Shown here: positions 53,754 through 61,830 of the stretch, piece after piece
How positions within the stretch are numbered: the stretch's first letter is position 1
How the letters are laid out: each line of letters begins with the position of its first letter
Assembly: GCF_002195995.1 (NCBI RefSeq)
Contig: NZ_NHON01000020.1
Coordinates: 18,795 to 82,794 of the forward strand
From: Inquilinus limosus
GTDB taxonomy: Bacteria; Pseudomonadota; Alphaproteobacteria; DSM-16000; Inquilinaceae
Direction of reading: 5' to 3'
DNA: 64,000 bases
Notes under the pieces: model-generated
The model's input: the letters and a program-made list of their open reading frames with translations, nothing else
What the model was told of the DNA's origin: nothing
The model's database searches: none
Position numbers and translations under genes: made by a program

Positions 53754-54612
53754 AACCGGCATCCGGGCGGCGCGCCTCGTCCACCAGCCAGTCGCGAAAG
53801 CGCAGCACCGCCGGCCGGGCCTCCCCGGGCCGCAGCAGGATGTGATGGGCGGCCGGGCCGCGGATGACATGCGGGAAGGGCTGCACCAGCTTGCCGTCGC
53901 GCAGCAGCGGCCCGAACAGGCGCGGCGAGAGCAGCGCCACTCCGGCGCCCTCGATGGCGGCCGCGGCGTCCAGCTCATGCGTCGGGTAGTCGTCGGCGTA
54001 GAAGCGTAGGGCAGGGGCCTCCATGCCCGCCTCGCGGAACCAGCGCCGCCAGTCGGGATGGGGCAGCAGCTTCAGGGCCGCCAGATCCGCGGGCGACGAC
54101 AGCCCCGCCGCCAGCGCCGGACTCAGCATCGGCGTGGCCTCGACCGGCATCAGGGCCGTCGCCTCGAAACCGGGCCAGCCGCCAGGCCCGGTCCGGATCG
54201 TGATGTCGAAGCCTTCCCGCAGTTCGGCCGAGACATCGAGCTCGATCGGAACGGCATCGGGCAAAGCGTGATAGGCGGCGAGCCGGGGCGTCAGCCAGCG
54301 CATGGCGAAGGTCGGCACCGCGGTCACGCGCAATGGCTCGGCCGCGCCTCGGCAGTCCTCGACCGCCGAGCGGATCAGGCCGAGGGCCTGGGCCACGCGT
54401 CCCGCCAGCGCCGCGCCCGCCTCGGTCGGAATCACGATCGGGCCGGAGCGGCGGAACAGCTTCACCCCGAGCTCCGCCTCGAGATCGCGGATCCGCAGGC
54501 TGACGGCGGCCGGGGTGACGCCGAGCTCGGCCGCCGCCCGGGTGAAGTTGGCGTGGCGGGCGCCGGCTTCGAGGACGCGCAGCGATTCCAGGGCCGGCAG
54601 GCGTTTCAGCAT
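53737..54612 (-). CDS. LysR family transcriptional regulator (GcvA-like)
   Basis: A 291-residue LysR protein. Winged helix at about residues 5-63 (ARHANFTRAAAELGVTPAAV, LEAELGVKLFRRSG); effector domain at about 90-285 with the GcvA-type RWLTPRLAAYHALPDAVPI block. It is divergent from the DUF3237 gene, about 104 bases between starts, so that gene is the likely target. It is convergent with the GNAT gene, overlapping by 17 bases. Confidence 0.9.
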   Translation of the reverse strand: MLKRLPALESLRVLEAGARHANFTRAAAELGVTPAAVSLRIRDLEAELGVKLFRRSGPIVIPTEAGAALAGRVAQALGLIRSAVEDCRGAAEPLRVTAVPTFAMRWLTPRLAAYHALPDAVPIELDVSAELREGFDITIRTGPGGWPGFEATALMPVEATPMLSPALAAGLSSPADLAALKLLPHPDWRRWFREAGMEAPALRFYADDYPTHELDAAAAIEGAGVALLSPRLFGPLLRDGKLVQPFPHVIRGPAAHHILLRPGEARPAVLRFRDWLVDEARRPDAGSMPAA

Positions 54613-54715
54613 GGCTCATGTTAAGGCCGGCTTAAGATGACGGGCAAGTTCGCTCGCTTTGGGCCGGCGGGCTCGCCGGCGTTCAATGGGGCCTCCCGCA
54701 TCAACGGAGATCCCC

Positions 54716-55177
54716 ATGACCGGATTGTCGTCGCGCCCGCTGTTCAGCCTCTCGATCGCCCTTCACCCCATCCACGAGCTGGGCCTGACCCCGGCCGGCG
54801 AGCGCCGGGTCGTGCCGGTCTCGGGCGGAACATTCGAAGGCGAGCGGCTGGCCGGAGAAATCCTGCCGCATGGCGGCTCGGACCTGCTGCTGACCCGCGC
54901 GGACGGGTCGCTCCAGCAGGATGTCCGGTTGACCCTGCGGACCCGGGACGGGGCGCTGATCCTGATGACCTATCGCGGCGTGCGGCATGCCGCGCCGGAG
55001 GTCAGCGACCGGATCGCGCGGGGCGAGGCGGTCGGGCGGTCGGACTACTATCTGCGGATCGCGCCCTTCTTCGAAACGGCCTCGCCCGCCCATGCCTGGC
55101 TCAACCGGATCGTGGCGGTCGGCGTCGGCGAGCGCCGGCCGAACGGTGTGGCCTATGACGTCTTCGAGATCCTGTGA
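54716..55177 (+). CDS. DUF3237 family protein
   Basis: A 153-residue protein of the DUF3237 family, small beta-barrel proteins of unknown function often near LysR or SDR genes. Family blocks are VPVSGGTFEGERLAGEILPHGGSDL, then LRTRDGALILMTYRGVRH and YYLRIAPFFETASPAHAWLN, quoted in parts. The ATG at 54716 follows ACGGAGA and begins the first strand. It has no signal peptide. The structure of relatives suggests a ligand-binding barrel; an enzymatic role is unproven. It is probably controlled by the divergent LysR regulator. Confidence 0.87.
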   Translation: MTGLSSRPLFSLSIALHPIHELGLTPAGERRVVPVSGGTFEGERLAGEILPHGGSDLLLTRADGSLQQDVRLTLRTRDGALILMTYRGVRHAAPEVSDRIARGEAVGRSDYYLRIAPFFETASPAHAWLNRIVAVGVGERRPNGVAYDVFEIL

Positions 55178-55219
55178 GGCCGGGCGGCCGATACCGGCAT
55201 CGGCCGCCCGGTGCCGCGA

Positions 55220-56809
55220 TCAGAGCGGGCCGCGCTCCCACGGGCCGGTGATGGCGAAGGTGATGCCCGGCGTCTGGATGTTGACGAACAGGGTCCGGCC
55301 CTCCGGGCTCCAGCACGCGCCGGCGAACTCGCTGCTGCGGTAGTCGCCCTCGGCGATGGTCTTGCCGGCGTCGGCGATCTGGCCGGCGGTCAGCTCGACA
55401 TTGTTCTTCAAGAGGTAGAAGGGCGCGCCGGTCCGGGTCAGCGCCACCAGCCGGGTGCCCGGGCCGAAATTGTCCGGGCTGCCGGCCGGCGCCGCGTCCG
55501 GGTCCTCGCACAGCACCACGCCGCCGCGCGGGCTGACCGTGACGTTGTCCGGGTTGTGCGCCGCGATCTGGCTGTCGCTGACGAACAGCGCCCGCAGCCG
55601 CTGGGTGAACAGGTCCAGCACCCAGACGGCGCCGTAGCCGCGGCCGAGCCGGCCGCTCGGCTCCTTGCCCGTGCTGGTGTCGACGATGAACATGCGGCCG
55701 TCGGCGTAGAAGATGCCCTCGCCGCGGCTCATCCGCAGCCCGCCCTCGGCCCAGCTCTGGGCGAAGGGGCCGCTGAGCATCTCGCCGGCGCCGATATCGG
55801 GGAAGCCGACCGGGGCGGTGACCGCGTCCATGTCCGGCTGCTCGATGTCGACCCATTCCAGCTGGTAGGTGTCGCCGACATGGGCGACCACCAGGTCGGC
55901 ATTGGGCTTGCGCCGCACGCGGGCCGCCTGCAGCCGGCCGCCATGCTCCAGCGCGCCGTATCGGCCGGAGCGGTCGTCGGGGATGAAGCGGTACAGGCCC
56001 GACTTGTTGCGGTCGTCCTCGGTCAGATAGATGATGCCGGTGCGCGGGTCGATGGCCACGGCCTCATGGCTGAAGCGGCCCATCGCCGTCAGCGGCCGGC
56101 CGGTGGTGCGCTCGGCCTCCGGATGCACCTCGAACACATAGCCGTGGCGGCGGCCGGCGCTGGACCGGGCGTTGGTCTTGACCTCCTCGCAGCTCAGCCA
56201 GGTGCCCCAGGGCGTACGGCCGCCGGCGCAGTTCTGCGTGGTGCCGGCCAGGCTGGCCTCGGCCGAGATCCAGCGGCCGTTGCGGAAGCGCAGCGTGGTG
56301 GTGCCGCCGCCGGCGCGCGAGCCGCTGGCGTCGACCGTGCCGGTGTCGTAGGTGCCCGGCGCGGTGATCATGGTGCCGGCGGCGCTGATCTCGTGGTTGC
56401 GGACCAGCACCAGTTCGTCGCCGCGGCCATGCCCGTGCCCGTGCCCGTGCCCGTGCCCGTGGCCATGGCCGAAGCCGAAATCGAACCAGCGGCCGCCCTT
56501 GCCGTGCATCACCGCCATGCCGTCATGCGCCCGCGGCACCGGCTGGCCATCGGCCATGCGGTCGCCGGTCCAGGAGAAGGAGCTGTAGCGGAAGCCCGGC
56601 GGCAGCAGCAGCAGCTTCAGGCCGGTGCTCTCGTCGGCCACCGGGGCCAGGGGGCCGTAGGGGCTGCGGACCGGGGCGGTCCAGTTCTCGCCGGTGGCGG
56701 CGGCCTGCGCCTGGCGCTGCGACAGCGCGCCCAGGCTGCCGATGGCGCCCAGGGCCAGGGCGGCGCCGCCGCCCTGGAGGACATGGCGCCGGGTGGGGGT
56801 GTCGGTCAT
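55220..56809 (-). CDS. PhoX-like (DUF839) exported phosphatase
   Basis: A 529-residue PhoX-family protein, exported by Tat (RRHVLQGGGAALALGAIG). PhoX enzymes are calcium/iron phosphatases that release phosphate from organic esters. Family blocks visible are VRNHEISAAGTM (calcium/iron ligands), GGTTTLRF, GTWLSCEEVK, FSHEAVAIDPRTGIIYLTED, and DNVTVSPRGG with LCEDPD. A (Gly-His) run of seven or eight pairs, coded by a hexanucleotide repeat, lies before ELVLVRNHE at about residues 113-127. The start follows AGGAGA. Some DUF839 members are beta-propellers with no phosphatase activity. Confidence 0.86.
   Translation of the reverse strand: MTDTPTRRHVLQGGGAALALGAIGSLGALSQRQAQAAATGENWTAPVRSPYGPLAPVADESTGLKLLLLPPGFRYSSFSWTGDRMADGQPVPRAHDGMAVMHGKGGRWFDFGFGHGHGHGHGHGHGHGRGDELVLVRNHEISAAGTMITAPGTYDTGTVDASGSRAGGGTTTLRFRNGRWISAEASLAGTTQNCAGGRTPWGTWLSCEEVKTNARSSAGRRHGYVFEVHPEAERTTGRPLTAMGRFSHEAVAIDPRTGIIYLTEDDRNKSGLYRFIPDDRSGRYGALEHGGRLQAARVRRKPNADLVVAHVGDTYQLEWVDIEQPDMDAVTAPVGFPDIGAGEMLSGPFAQSWAEGGLRMSRGEGIFYADGRMFIVDTSTGKEPSGRLGRGYGAVWVLDLFTQRLRALFVSDSQIAAHNPDNVTVSPRGGVVLCEDPDAAPAGSPDNFGPGTRLVALTRTGAPFYLLKNNVELTAGQIADAGKTIAEGDYRSSEFAGACWSPEGRTLFVNIQTPGITFAITGPWERGPL
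56431..56460. repeat. Hexanucleotide tandem repeat in the PhoX-like gene
   Basis: GCCCGT is repeated five times in exact tandem, flanked by GCCAT variants, and encodes the Gly-His run on the minus strand. The unit is six bases, so changes in copy number would keep the reading frame and alter only the length of the Gly-His run. Confidence 0.85.
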
Positions 56810-57216
56810 GGTCGGGTCTCCTGCTGGCTGTCCGTCGAGCTGGGGTCTGCGCCATGCCGGTCGGCGAACGCCTGAGGCGGAGATGGCTGTCCCACAGTCA
56901 AGGGAATCACTGACCAGGAGAGCTATAGCCGGGATCAGATAAACTTTTGTTAAGGTGACTGGTCTTTATAGGAGAAATAAAATCAACGGTTCCTTTGTGT
57001 TTCATATTTGTTGCGATGGCATTGTAGTTTGAATTTTCAGATAAGTTTTTCGGAATTTGATGGTGAGATGGCCTGGATCGGGAAAGCGGAGTTCCCCGCC
57101 ATTCCTGGGCCAGCAGCGGTCCCTGGAGAAGTTCATCTGCGACACCTGGAAAAGAGACTGGCGGGTCCAAGAGGGGAGGCGTAAAGGTCGGACATACCCT
57201 CTTTCGGAGACCGGCC
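56810..57216. other. Divergent intergenic region (PhoX-like / adenine deaminase)
   Basis: A 407-base gap between divergent genes, with an AT-rich core at about 56935-57060 likely holding both promoters. I could not find a convincing Pho box or purine riboswitch. There is no coding sequence; short open frames here are Arg/Gly-rich noise. Confidence 0.6.
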
Positions 57217-59091
57217 ATGGCGAACGCGCCTTCCTTGCCCGACGACCTGCTGATCGGTGCCGAGGACGAGGTGGCGATCCGCCAGGACCTGGTGCTGACC
57301 GCGCTGGGCAAGCGCCCGGCCGACACGCTGCTGCGGGTGGGCCGGCTGCTCGACGTCCACACCCGGACGTGGCGCGAGGACCAGGAGATCGCGATCAAGG
57401 GCCGGCGCATCGCCTGGACCGGGCCGGCCGGCACCTTTCCCGGCACCGCGGCGCGGCGGGTGGAGAAGCCGGATCTGGCGGCGGTTCCGGGCTTCGGCGA
57501 GGTGCACAAGCATATCGAGAGCACGCATCTGACCCCGGAATGGGAGGCGGCGCTGGTGCTGCCGCGCGGCAACACCTGGACGTGCGAGGCCAGCCACGAA
57601 TTCTCCAATGTCGACGGCCCGAACAACCTGGCCTTCTGGTTCGAGGCCCGGCGCCGCGGCTCGCCGCTCAAGATCTTCCCGCTGCCGGGCTCGGCGGTGC
57701 CGCCCACCGCCTATGAATGGGGCGGTGGCTGGTACGGCTATGACGAGCAGAAGGGCTTCCTGAAGCAGAGCCTGATGGTCGCCGGCCTGGACGAGGTGAT
57801 GGACTGGCCGGCGGTCTGGAATCCCGAGAACCCGTCCTATCCGCGGCTGTGGGGCATGATCCGCGCCACCTTCGAGCAGCGCGGCGTGGTCGAGGGCCAT
57901 GGCGCCGGCCTGCGCGACACCGCCGCGATCAGCGCCTTCGCCGCCGCCGGCCTCGCCTCCGACCACGAGGCATGGACGCCGGAGGAGGTGTGGGAGAAGC
58001 TGGCCCACGGCATCTTCGTCGAGCTGCGGCCCTATTCGATGCCGGAGGTGATCCCCTGGCTGATCGGGAAGGGCCTTGCCGACTGGTCGCAGCTGGCCTT
58101 CACCACCGACGACCGCAGCGTCTCCGACACCTTCAAGCTGGGGGCGACCGACCACAACGCCCGGCTGGCGATCCAACACGGGCTGGCGCCGGAGATCGCG
58201 ATCCAGTGCATCACCCTGAACCCGGCGCGGCACATGCGGCTGACGCCCTGGGTCGGCAGCCTGGCGCCGGGGCGCTATGCCGATGTGGTGCTGCTGTCCG
58301 ACGTCGCCACCCTCGGGATCGCCGAGGTCTGGTCCGACGGGCAGCCGGTGTCGGAGGGCCAGCGCTACACCGGCCCGGTGCCGGCGATCGACTGGCCGGA
58401 CTGGGCGCGGCAGACCGTCAACATCCGGCGCGACCTGGCGGCGGCGGATTTCACCCTGCCGGCCGCGCCGGGGCGCGACACCATGCAGGCGGCGCTGCTG
58501 CGGCCGTTCCACTGGGCCGACGATTTCATCACCGCCGAGCTGCCGGTGCGCGACGGCGCGGTGCAGCGCGATCCTGATCGCAACATCACCAAATTCGCCA
58601 TCGTCGACCGTTTCTCCGGCGACGGGCGGGTGGCGAAGATGTTCTGGCTCGGCTGCGGCCCGCGCACGCCGGACACGGCGCTGGCCTGCTCGGTCGCGCA
58701 TGACAAGCACAACATCTGGGTCACCGGCTCCTCCGACGCGGCGATGGCGCTGGCGGTCAACACGCTGACCGAGCAGCAGGGCGGCTGGGCCCTGGTGCGC
58801 GACGGCCGGGTGCTGGCCACGGTGCGCTACGAGATCGGCGGGCTGATGAGCTGCCGGCCGCCGGAGGCGCTCGACGCCGAGATGCAGGCGCTCTATGCCG
58901 CGGCCGAGGGCATCGACTGGATGTACGAGCCGACCTTCCATCCGCGCTGGTTCCCGGGCTTCCCGGAGCGGCTGATCTTCGCCACCCTGACCTGCGCGCC
59001 GTGGCGCTGGGTCCTGGTGGCGCCCTGCGAGCAGGCGCCGCAGGGCTTCGTCAATGTGCAGAGCGGGGAGACCCACCCCGTCATCTGGTAG
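57217..59091 (+). CDS. Adenine deaminase family amidohydrolase
   Basis: A 624-residue amidohydrolase of the adenine deaminase family (adenine to hypoxanthine plus ammonia). The N-terminal composite domain reads TLLRVGRLLDVHTRTWRED; the metal H-x-H is seen in GEVHKHIESTHLTP (a Glu-Val replaces the usual Asp-x before the first His); later come VEGHGAGLRDTAAISAFAAAG, SDHEAW and FTTDDRSVSD. The C-terminal barrel lobe includes ACSVAHDKHNIWVTGSSDAAM, typical of Ade. The next gene is a purine permease, which supports the role. The long N-terminus and odd metal motif place it in an Ade-like subgroup. Confidence 0.86.
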   Translation: MANAPSLPDDLLIGAEDEVAIRQDLVLTALGKRPADTLLRVGRLLDVHTRTWREDQEIAIKGRRIAWTGPAGTFPGTAARRVEKPDLAAVPGFGEVHKHIESTHLTPEWEAALVLPRGNTWTCEASHEFSNVDGPNNLAFWFEARRRGSPLKIFPLPGSAVPPTAYEWGGGWYGYDEQKGFLKQSLMVAGLDEVMDWPAVWNPENPSYPRLWGMIRATFEQRGVVEGHGAGLRDTAAISAFAAAGLASDHEAWTPEEVWEKLAHGIFVELRPYSMPEVIPWLIGKGLADWSQLAFTTDDRSVSDTFKLGATDHNARLAIQHGLAPEIAIQCITLNPARHMRLTPWVGSLAPGRYADVVLLSDVATLGIAEVWSDGQPVSEGQRYTGPVPAIDWPDWARQTVNIRRDLAAADFTLPAAPGRDTMQAALLRPFHWADDFITAELPVRDGAVQRDPDRNITKFAIVDRFSGDGRVAKMFWLGCGPRTPDTALACSVAHDKHNIWVTGSSDAAMALAVNTLTEQQGGWALVRDGRVLATVRYEIGGLMSCRPPEALDAEMQALYAAAEGIDWMYEPTFHPRWFPGFPERLIFATLTCAPWRWVLVAPCEQAPQGFVNVQSGETHPVIW

Positions 59092-59145
59092 GGGGAGCGC
59101 CGTTCTTTCGAACCGACCCGGCGCAGACCCGGGCGAGGGGGGCTC

Positions 59146-60516
59146 ATGACCGTTTCCAATGCACCGGCGTCGTCCACGGGTGGCTGGCTCGACCGCCGCT
59201 TCAGGCTGTCGGAGCGCGGCAGCTCGCTGCCGCAGGAGGTGATCGCCGGCGTCACCACCTTCGCGGCGATGGCCTATATCGTCGCCGTCAACCCGGCGAT
59301 CATGTCCGCCGCCGGGATGGACCGCGGCGACCTGGTGATCGCCACCGCGCTCGCCGCGATCTTCGGCAGCCTGATGATGGGGCTGACCGCCAACCTGCCG
59401 CTGGCCGTGGCGCCGGCCATGGGATCCAACGTCATCTTCGCCTTCGTGATGGTGAAGCAGATGGGCATCCCCTGGCAGGGGGCGCTGGCCATGGTCGCCG
59501 TCACCGGCGTGATCTTCCTGGCCTTGAGCCTGTCGAAGCTGCGCGAGAAGGTGGCGAAGGAGGTGCCGGACGCGCTGAAGGTCGGCATCCAGGCCGCGGT
59601 CGGCACGCTGATCGTGTTCATCGGCCTGCGCACCGCCGGCTTCGTCGTCGCCGACCCCAACACCTTCGTGAAGATGGGCTCCCTGGCCAGCCCGGCGGTG
59701 CTGCTGACCCTGGCCGGCATCCTGGTCACCCCGGTGCTGGTCGCCCGCGGCGTGCCGGGCGCGCTGATCCTGTCGATCGCCGCCCTGACCGTGATCGGCA
59801 TCTTCGTGCCGCTGAAGCCGGACGGCACCATGGTGACGACGCTGCCGGCCTCGGTCTTCGCCCTGCCGAAATGGCCGGAGAGCACGTTCCTGGCGCTCGA
59901 TTTCAGCTATCTGGTCTCGCATTTCCTGGTGGCGCTGCCGCTCTTGTTCTACTTCCTGTGCGGCGAGTTCTTCAGCACCCTGGCGACGCTGATCGGCGTC
60001 ACCGGCGCGGCCAATCTGCGCAAGCCGGACGGGTCGATCCCGAATGCCACCGCCGCCTTCTCGACCGACGCGACGGCGACCATCGTCGGGCCGATCCTCG
60101 GCACCTCGGTGGTGACGGCCTTCATCGAATCCGTCGCCGGCGTCCAGGCCGGCGGCCGCACCGGGCTGACCTCGGTCGTGGTCGCGGCCTGCTTCATCCT
60201 GGCGCTGTTCATCTGGCCGGTCTTCGTCATCATCCCGCCCCAGGCCACGGCGCCGGCGCTGGTGGTGGTCGGCATCTTCATGCTGCAGGGGCTGGCGCGG
60301 GTCGACCTGTCGGACCTGGCCAGCGCCGTGCCGGTGGTGCTGATGCTGCTGGTGACGGTGCTCAGCGCCAACCTGGTCAACGGCATGGCGATCGGCACCT
60401 TCGCCTACATCCTGCTGTGCCTCGGCCTCGGCCGCCGCGCCGGCATCACCCCGGTGGTCTGGGGGCTGGGCGTGATCTTCGTGCTGTACTTCGTGGTGAC
60501 CAGCCGGCTGATGTGA
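59146..60516 (+). CDS. NCS2 family purine permease (guanine/hypoxanthine/adenine type)
   Basis: A 456-residue inner-membrane transporter with about 12-14 membrane segments. AzgA-like NCS2 motifs are visible: ERGSSLPQEVIAGVTTFAAM, NLPLAVAPAMGSNVIFAF and STDATATIVGPILGTSVVTAF (with ESVAGVQAGGRTGLTS). The gene lies 54 bases after the adenine deaminase with a GGGGGG-rich ribosome site, so import and deamination are probably co-expressed. In E. coli this subgroup carries adenine, guanine or hypoxanthine with protons. Confidence 0.91.
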   Translation: MTVSNAPASSTGGWLDRRFRLSERGSSLPQEVIAGVTTFAAMAYIVAVNPAIMSAAGMDRGDLVIATALAAIFGSLMMGLTANLPLAVAPAMGSNVIFAFVMVKQMGIPWQGALAMVAVTGVIFLALSLSKLREKVAKEVPDALKVGIQAAVGTLIVFIGLRTAGFVVADPNTFVKMGSLASPAVLLTLAGILVTPVLVARGVPGALILSIAALTVIGIFVPLKPDGTMVTTLPASVFALPKWPESTFLALDFSYLVSHFLVALPLLFYFLCGEFFSTLATLIGVTGAANLRKPDGSIPNATAAFSTDATATIVGPILGTSVVTAFIESVAGVQAGGRTGLTSVVVAACFILALFIWPVFVIIPPQATAPALVVVGIFMLQGLARVDLSDLASAVPVVLMLLVTVLSANLVNGMAIGTFAYILLCLGLGRRAGITPVVWGLGVIFVLYFVVTSRLM

Positions 60517-60934
60517 GAGACCGATTGGAAATACTACTGGCGCGGCCGTCTGACGGCGGTTTCTGCGCTTCCGGTGCTCACGGACCCAAACGTCCGCTGC
60601 GCGCCGGTTCTCGAAACCACCGCCAGCCGACTCACGCCAGCGCATTTCCAAACGGTCTCTGAGGGGCGCGGCCTAGAACGGTCGCGGGTACGCGTTGCCT
60701 CTCCCGCTTGCGGGAGAGGTCGGGCGTCCGCAGGACGACCGGGTGAGGGCCAGCGGTTCTGCCAAGCGTACGGATCTCACGCGAGCAAGCGCACGATCCG
60801 TCATGTCCTGAAGCAATGATCCTGGCATTGCCGCCGCAAGGCCCTCACCCGGAGCCGCTTCGCGTCTCCGACCTCTCCCGCAAGCGGGAGAGGCAACGCG
60901 AACGACGCTTAGCGCGGAAGCGGCGGCTGTTCGG
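60517..60934. other. Intergenic region with a long-arm inverted repeat
   Basis: A 418-base gap between a plus-strand permease and a minus-strand hypothetical gene (convergent). About half is the type D element at 60691-60900. The remainder shows no open frame with coding character and no clear terminator. Confidence 0.7.
60691..60900. repeat. Inverted repeat element, type D
   Basis: The arms 60691-60723 and 60868-60900 are perfect 33-base inverses (CGCGTTGCCTCTCCCGCTTG start, CGGGAGAGGCAACGCG end). Each arm is itself a small palindrome, CTCTCCCGC-TT/AA-GCGGGAGAG. A second pair, CCGGGTGAGGGC at 60739 and GCCCTCACCCGG at 60841, lies inside. Such CTCTCCCGC hairpins are widespread in proteobacteria as REP-like elements. 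The centre of 90 bases is unique here. Confidence 0.8.
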
Positions 60935-61609
60935 CTAACTGCTGTCCGGTCCCGGCGGCTTCGGCGGAGGCCGGCCGGCGGCGGGCGCGTCCGCCGGGTG
61001 GAACCAGCCCTGTGTGGGCGACTGTCGAGCGGTCTCCGCCCCGGCCGTGCCGGCAGCCTCCGCCGTTCCGGCGATGGCCGCGGCGATCGCGGCCCGGTCG
61101 GGCGGGATGCCGAGGGCGCGGCACAGGCTGCGGATCAGGGCTTCGATCGGCAGGGCCCTGTCGGCCGTGTCGAGGCGGCCGGCATGGTCGCCGGCCAGCC
61201 TCTCCCAGAGTTCGGCCGTCCGCTGCTCACGAGTCTCGGTATCGGCGGTCGCGGCCGCGATGGACTCTGTGACGCCCTGGGCAACGCGGCGGCGCCGGTC
61301 GGCCACCAGGGCCAGTTGGTCGTCCCGGTCCCGCTCGCCGGCGCGCAGGGCCTCCTCCCGCTGCTGGCACAGCTTGGCCCTCAGGGCAATGGCGCGGCGG
61401 ATGCCGAGGAAGAGGCGGCTGAAATGGGTCTCGGCCTTGCCGGCGCGGTCGAGGTCGCCGGCCTGCAGGGCGGCGATGGCGTCGGCCTGGAACGCCCGGG
61501 CCATCGCCATGCTGAGCTCGATCAGGCCGGACAGGATCGCGTCGTCGGCCTCGGCCGGGTCCGGCGAAGCGGCAAGCGCAGTCTCGGTCCTGGTGTCGGC
61601 ATCGACCAT
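60935..61609 (-). CDS. Hypothetical protein with helical, coiled-coil-like region
   Basis: A 224-residue protein of unknown function. The N-terminal half is strongly alpha-helical with long charged stretches (AILSGLIELSMAMARAFQAD, KLCQQREEALRAGERDRDDQ, LALVADRRRRVAQGV), which suggests a coiled coil. The C-terminal tail (about 190-224) is Pro/Gly/Ala-rich and probably disordered. Alphaproteobacteria carry many such proteins without a named family. The ATG at 61609 was chosen; a TTG at 61645 and an ATG at 61636 are alternatives. Confidence 0.6.
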   Translation of the reverse strand: MVDADTRTETALAASPDPAEADDAILSGLIELSMAMARAFQADAIAALQAGDLDRAGKAETHFSRLFLGIRRAIALRAKLCQQREEALRAGERDRDDQLALVADRRRRVAQGVTESIAAATADTETREQRTAELWERLAGDHAGRLDTADRALPIEALIRSLCRALGIPPDRAAIAAAIAGTAEAAGTAGAETARQSPTQGWFHPADAPAAGRPPPKPPGPDSS

Positions 61610-61658
61610 TCGGCAATGAGAACATAACAGGAACATATGAGTCAAGTGACTCTGTCTT

Positions 61659-61759
61659 CGTCATTGCGAGGAGGCGAAGCGAGGAGGCGAAGCCGACGAA
61701 GCAATCCAGGGGCCGGTTCGCACTGGCCCCTGGATTGCTTCGCTGCGCTCGCAATGACG
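61659..61759. repeat. Dispersed inverted repeat, type A (extended copy)
   Basis: The same outer and inner arms as 48810-48897, but with a local duplication: GCGAGGAGGCGAAG occurs twice in the left arm, making it about 13 bases longer. It lies upstream of the hypothetical gene and downstream of the hydantoinase gene. A partial type B end (GCCCGGCAATGACA) follows at 61802-61815. Confidence 0.78.
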
Positions 61760-61830
61760 ATGTCGGGAGCGATGGCGAAGCCACTCCAGGTCGCCCCCGA
61801 AGCCCGGCAATGACAATGAAGGGAGAGGCC

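Noticed and set aside
56431..56460. The Gly-His run as a metal-chaperone domain
   Set aside because: It is coded by an exact hexanucleotide repeat, so slippage is a simpler explanation than a selected domain.
56810..57216. Pho box for the PhoX-like gene and purine riboswitch for the deaminase
   Set aside because: No pair of CTGTCAT-like words and no purine riboswitch core could be found.
57133..60651. A minus-strand open frame of about 1170 codons across the adenine deaminase and permease
   Set aside because: Composition is Arg/Gln/His-rich without motifs; both true genes are on the plus strand.
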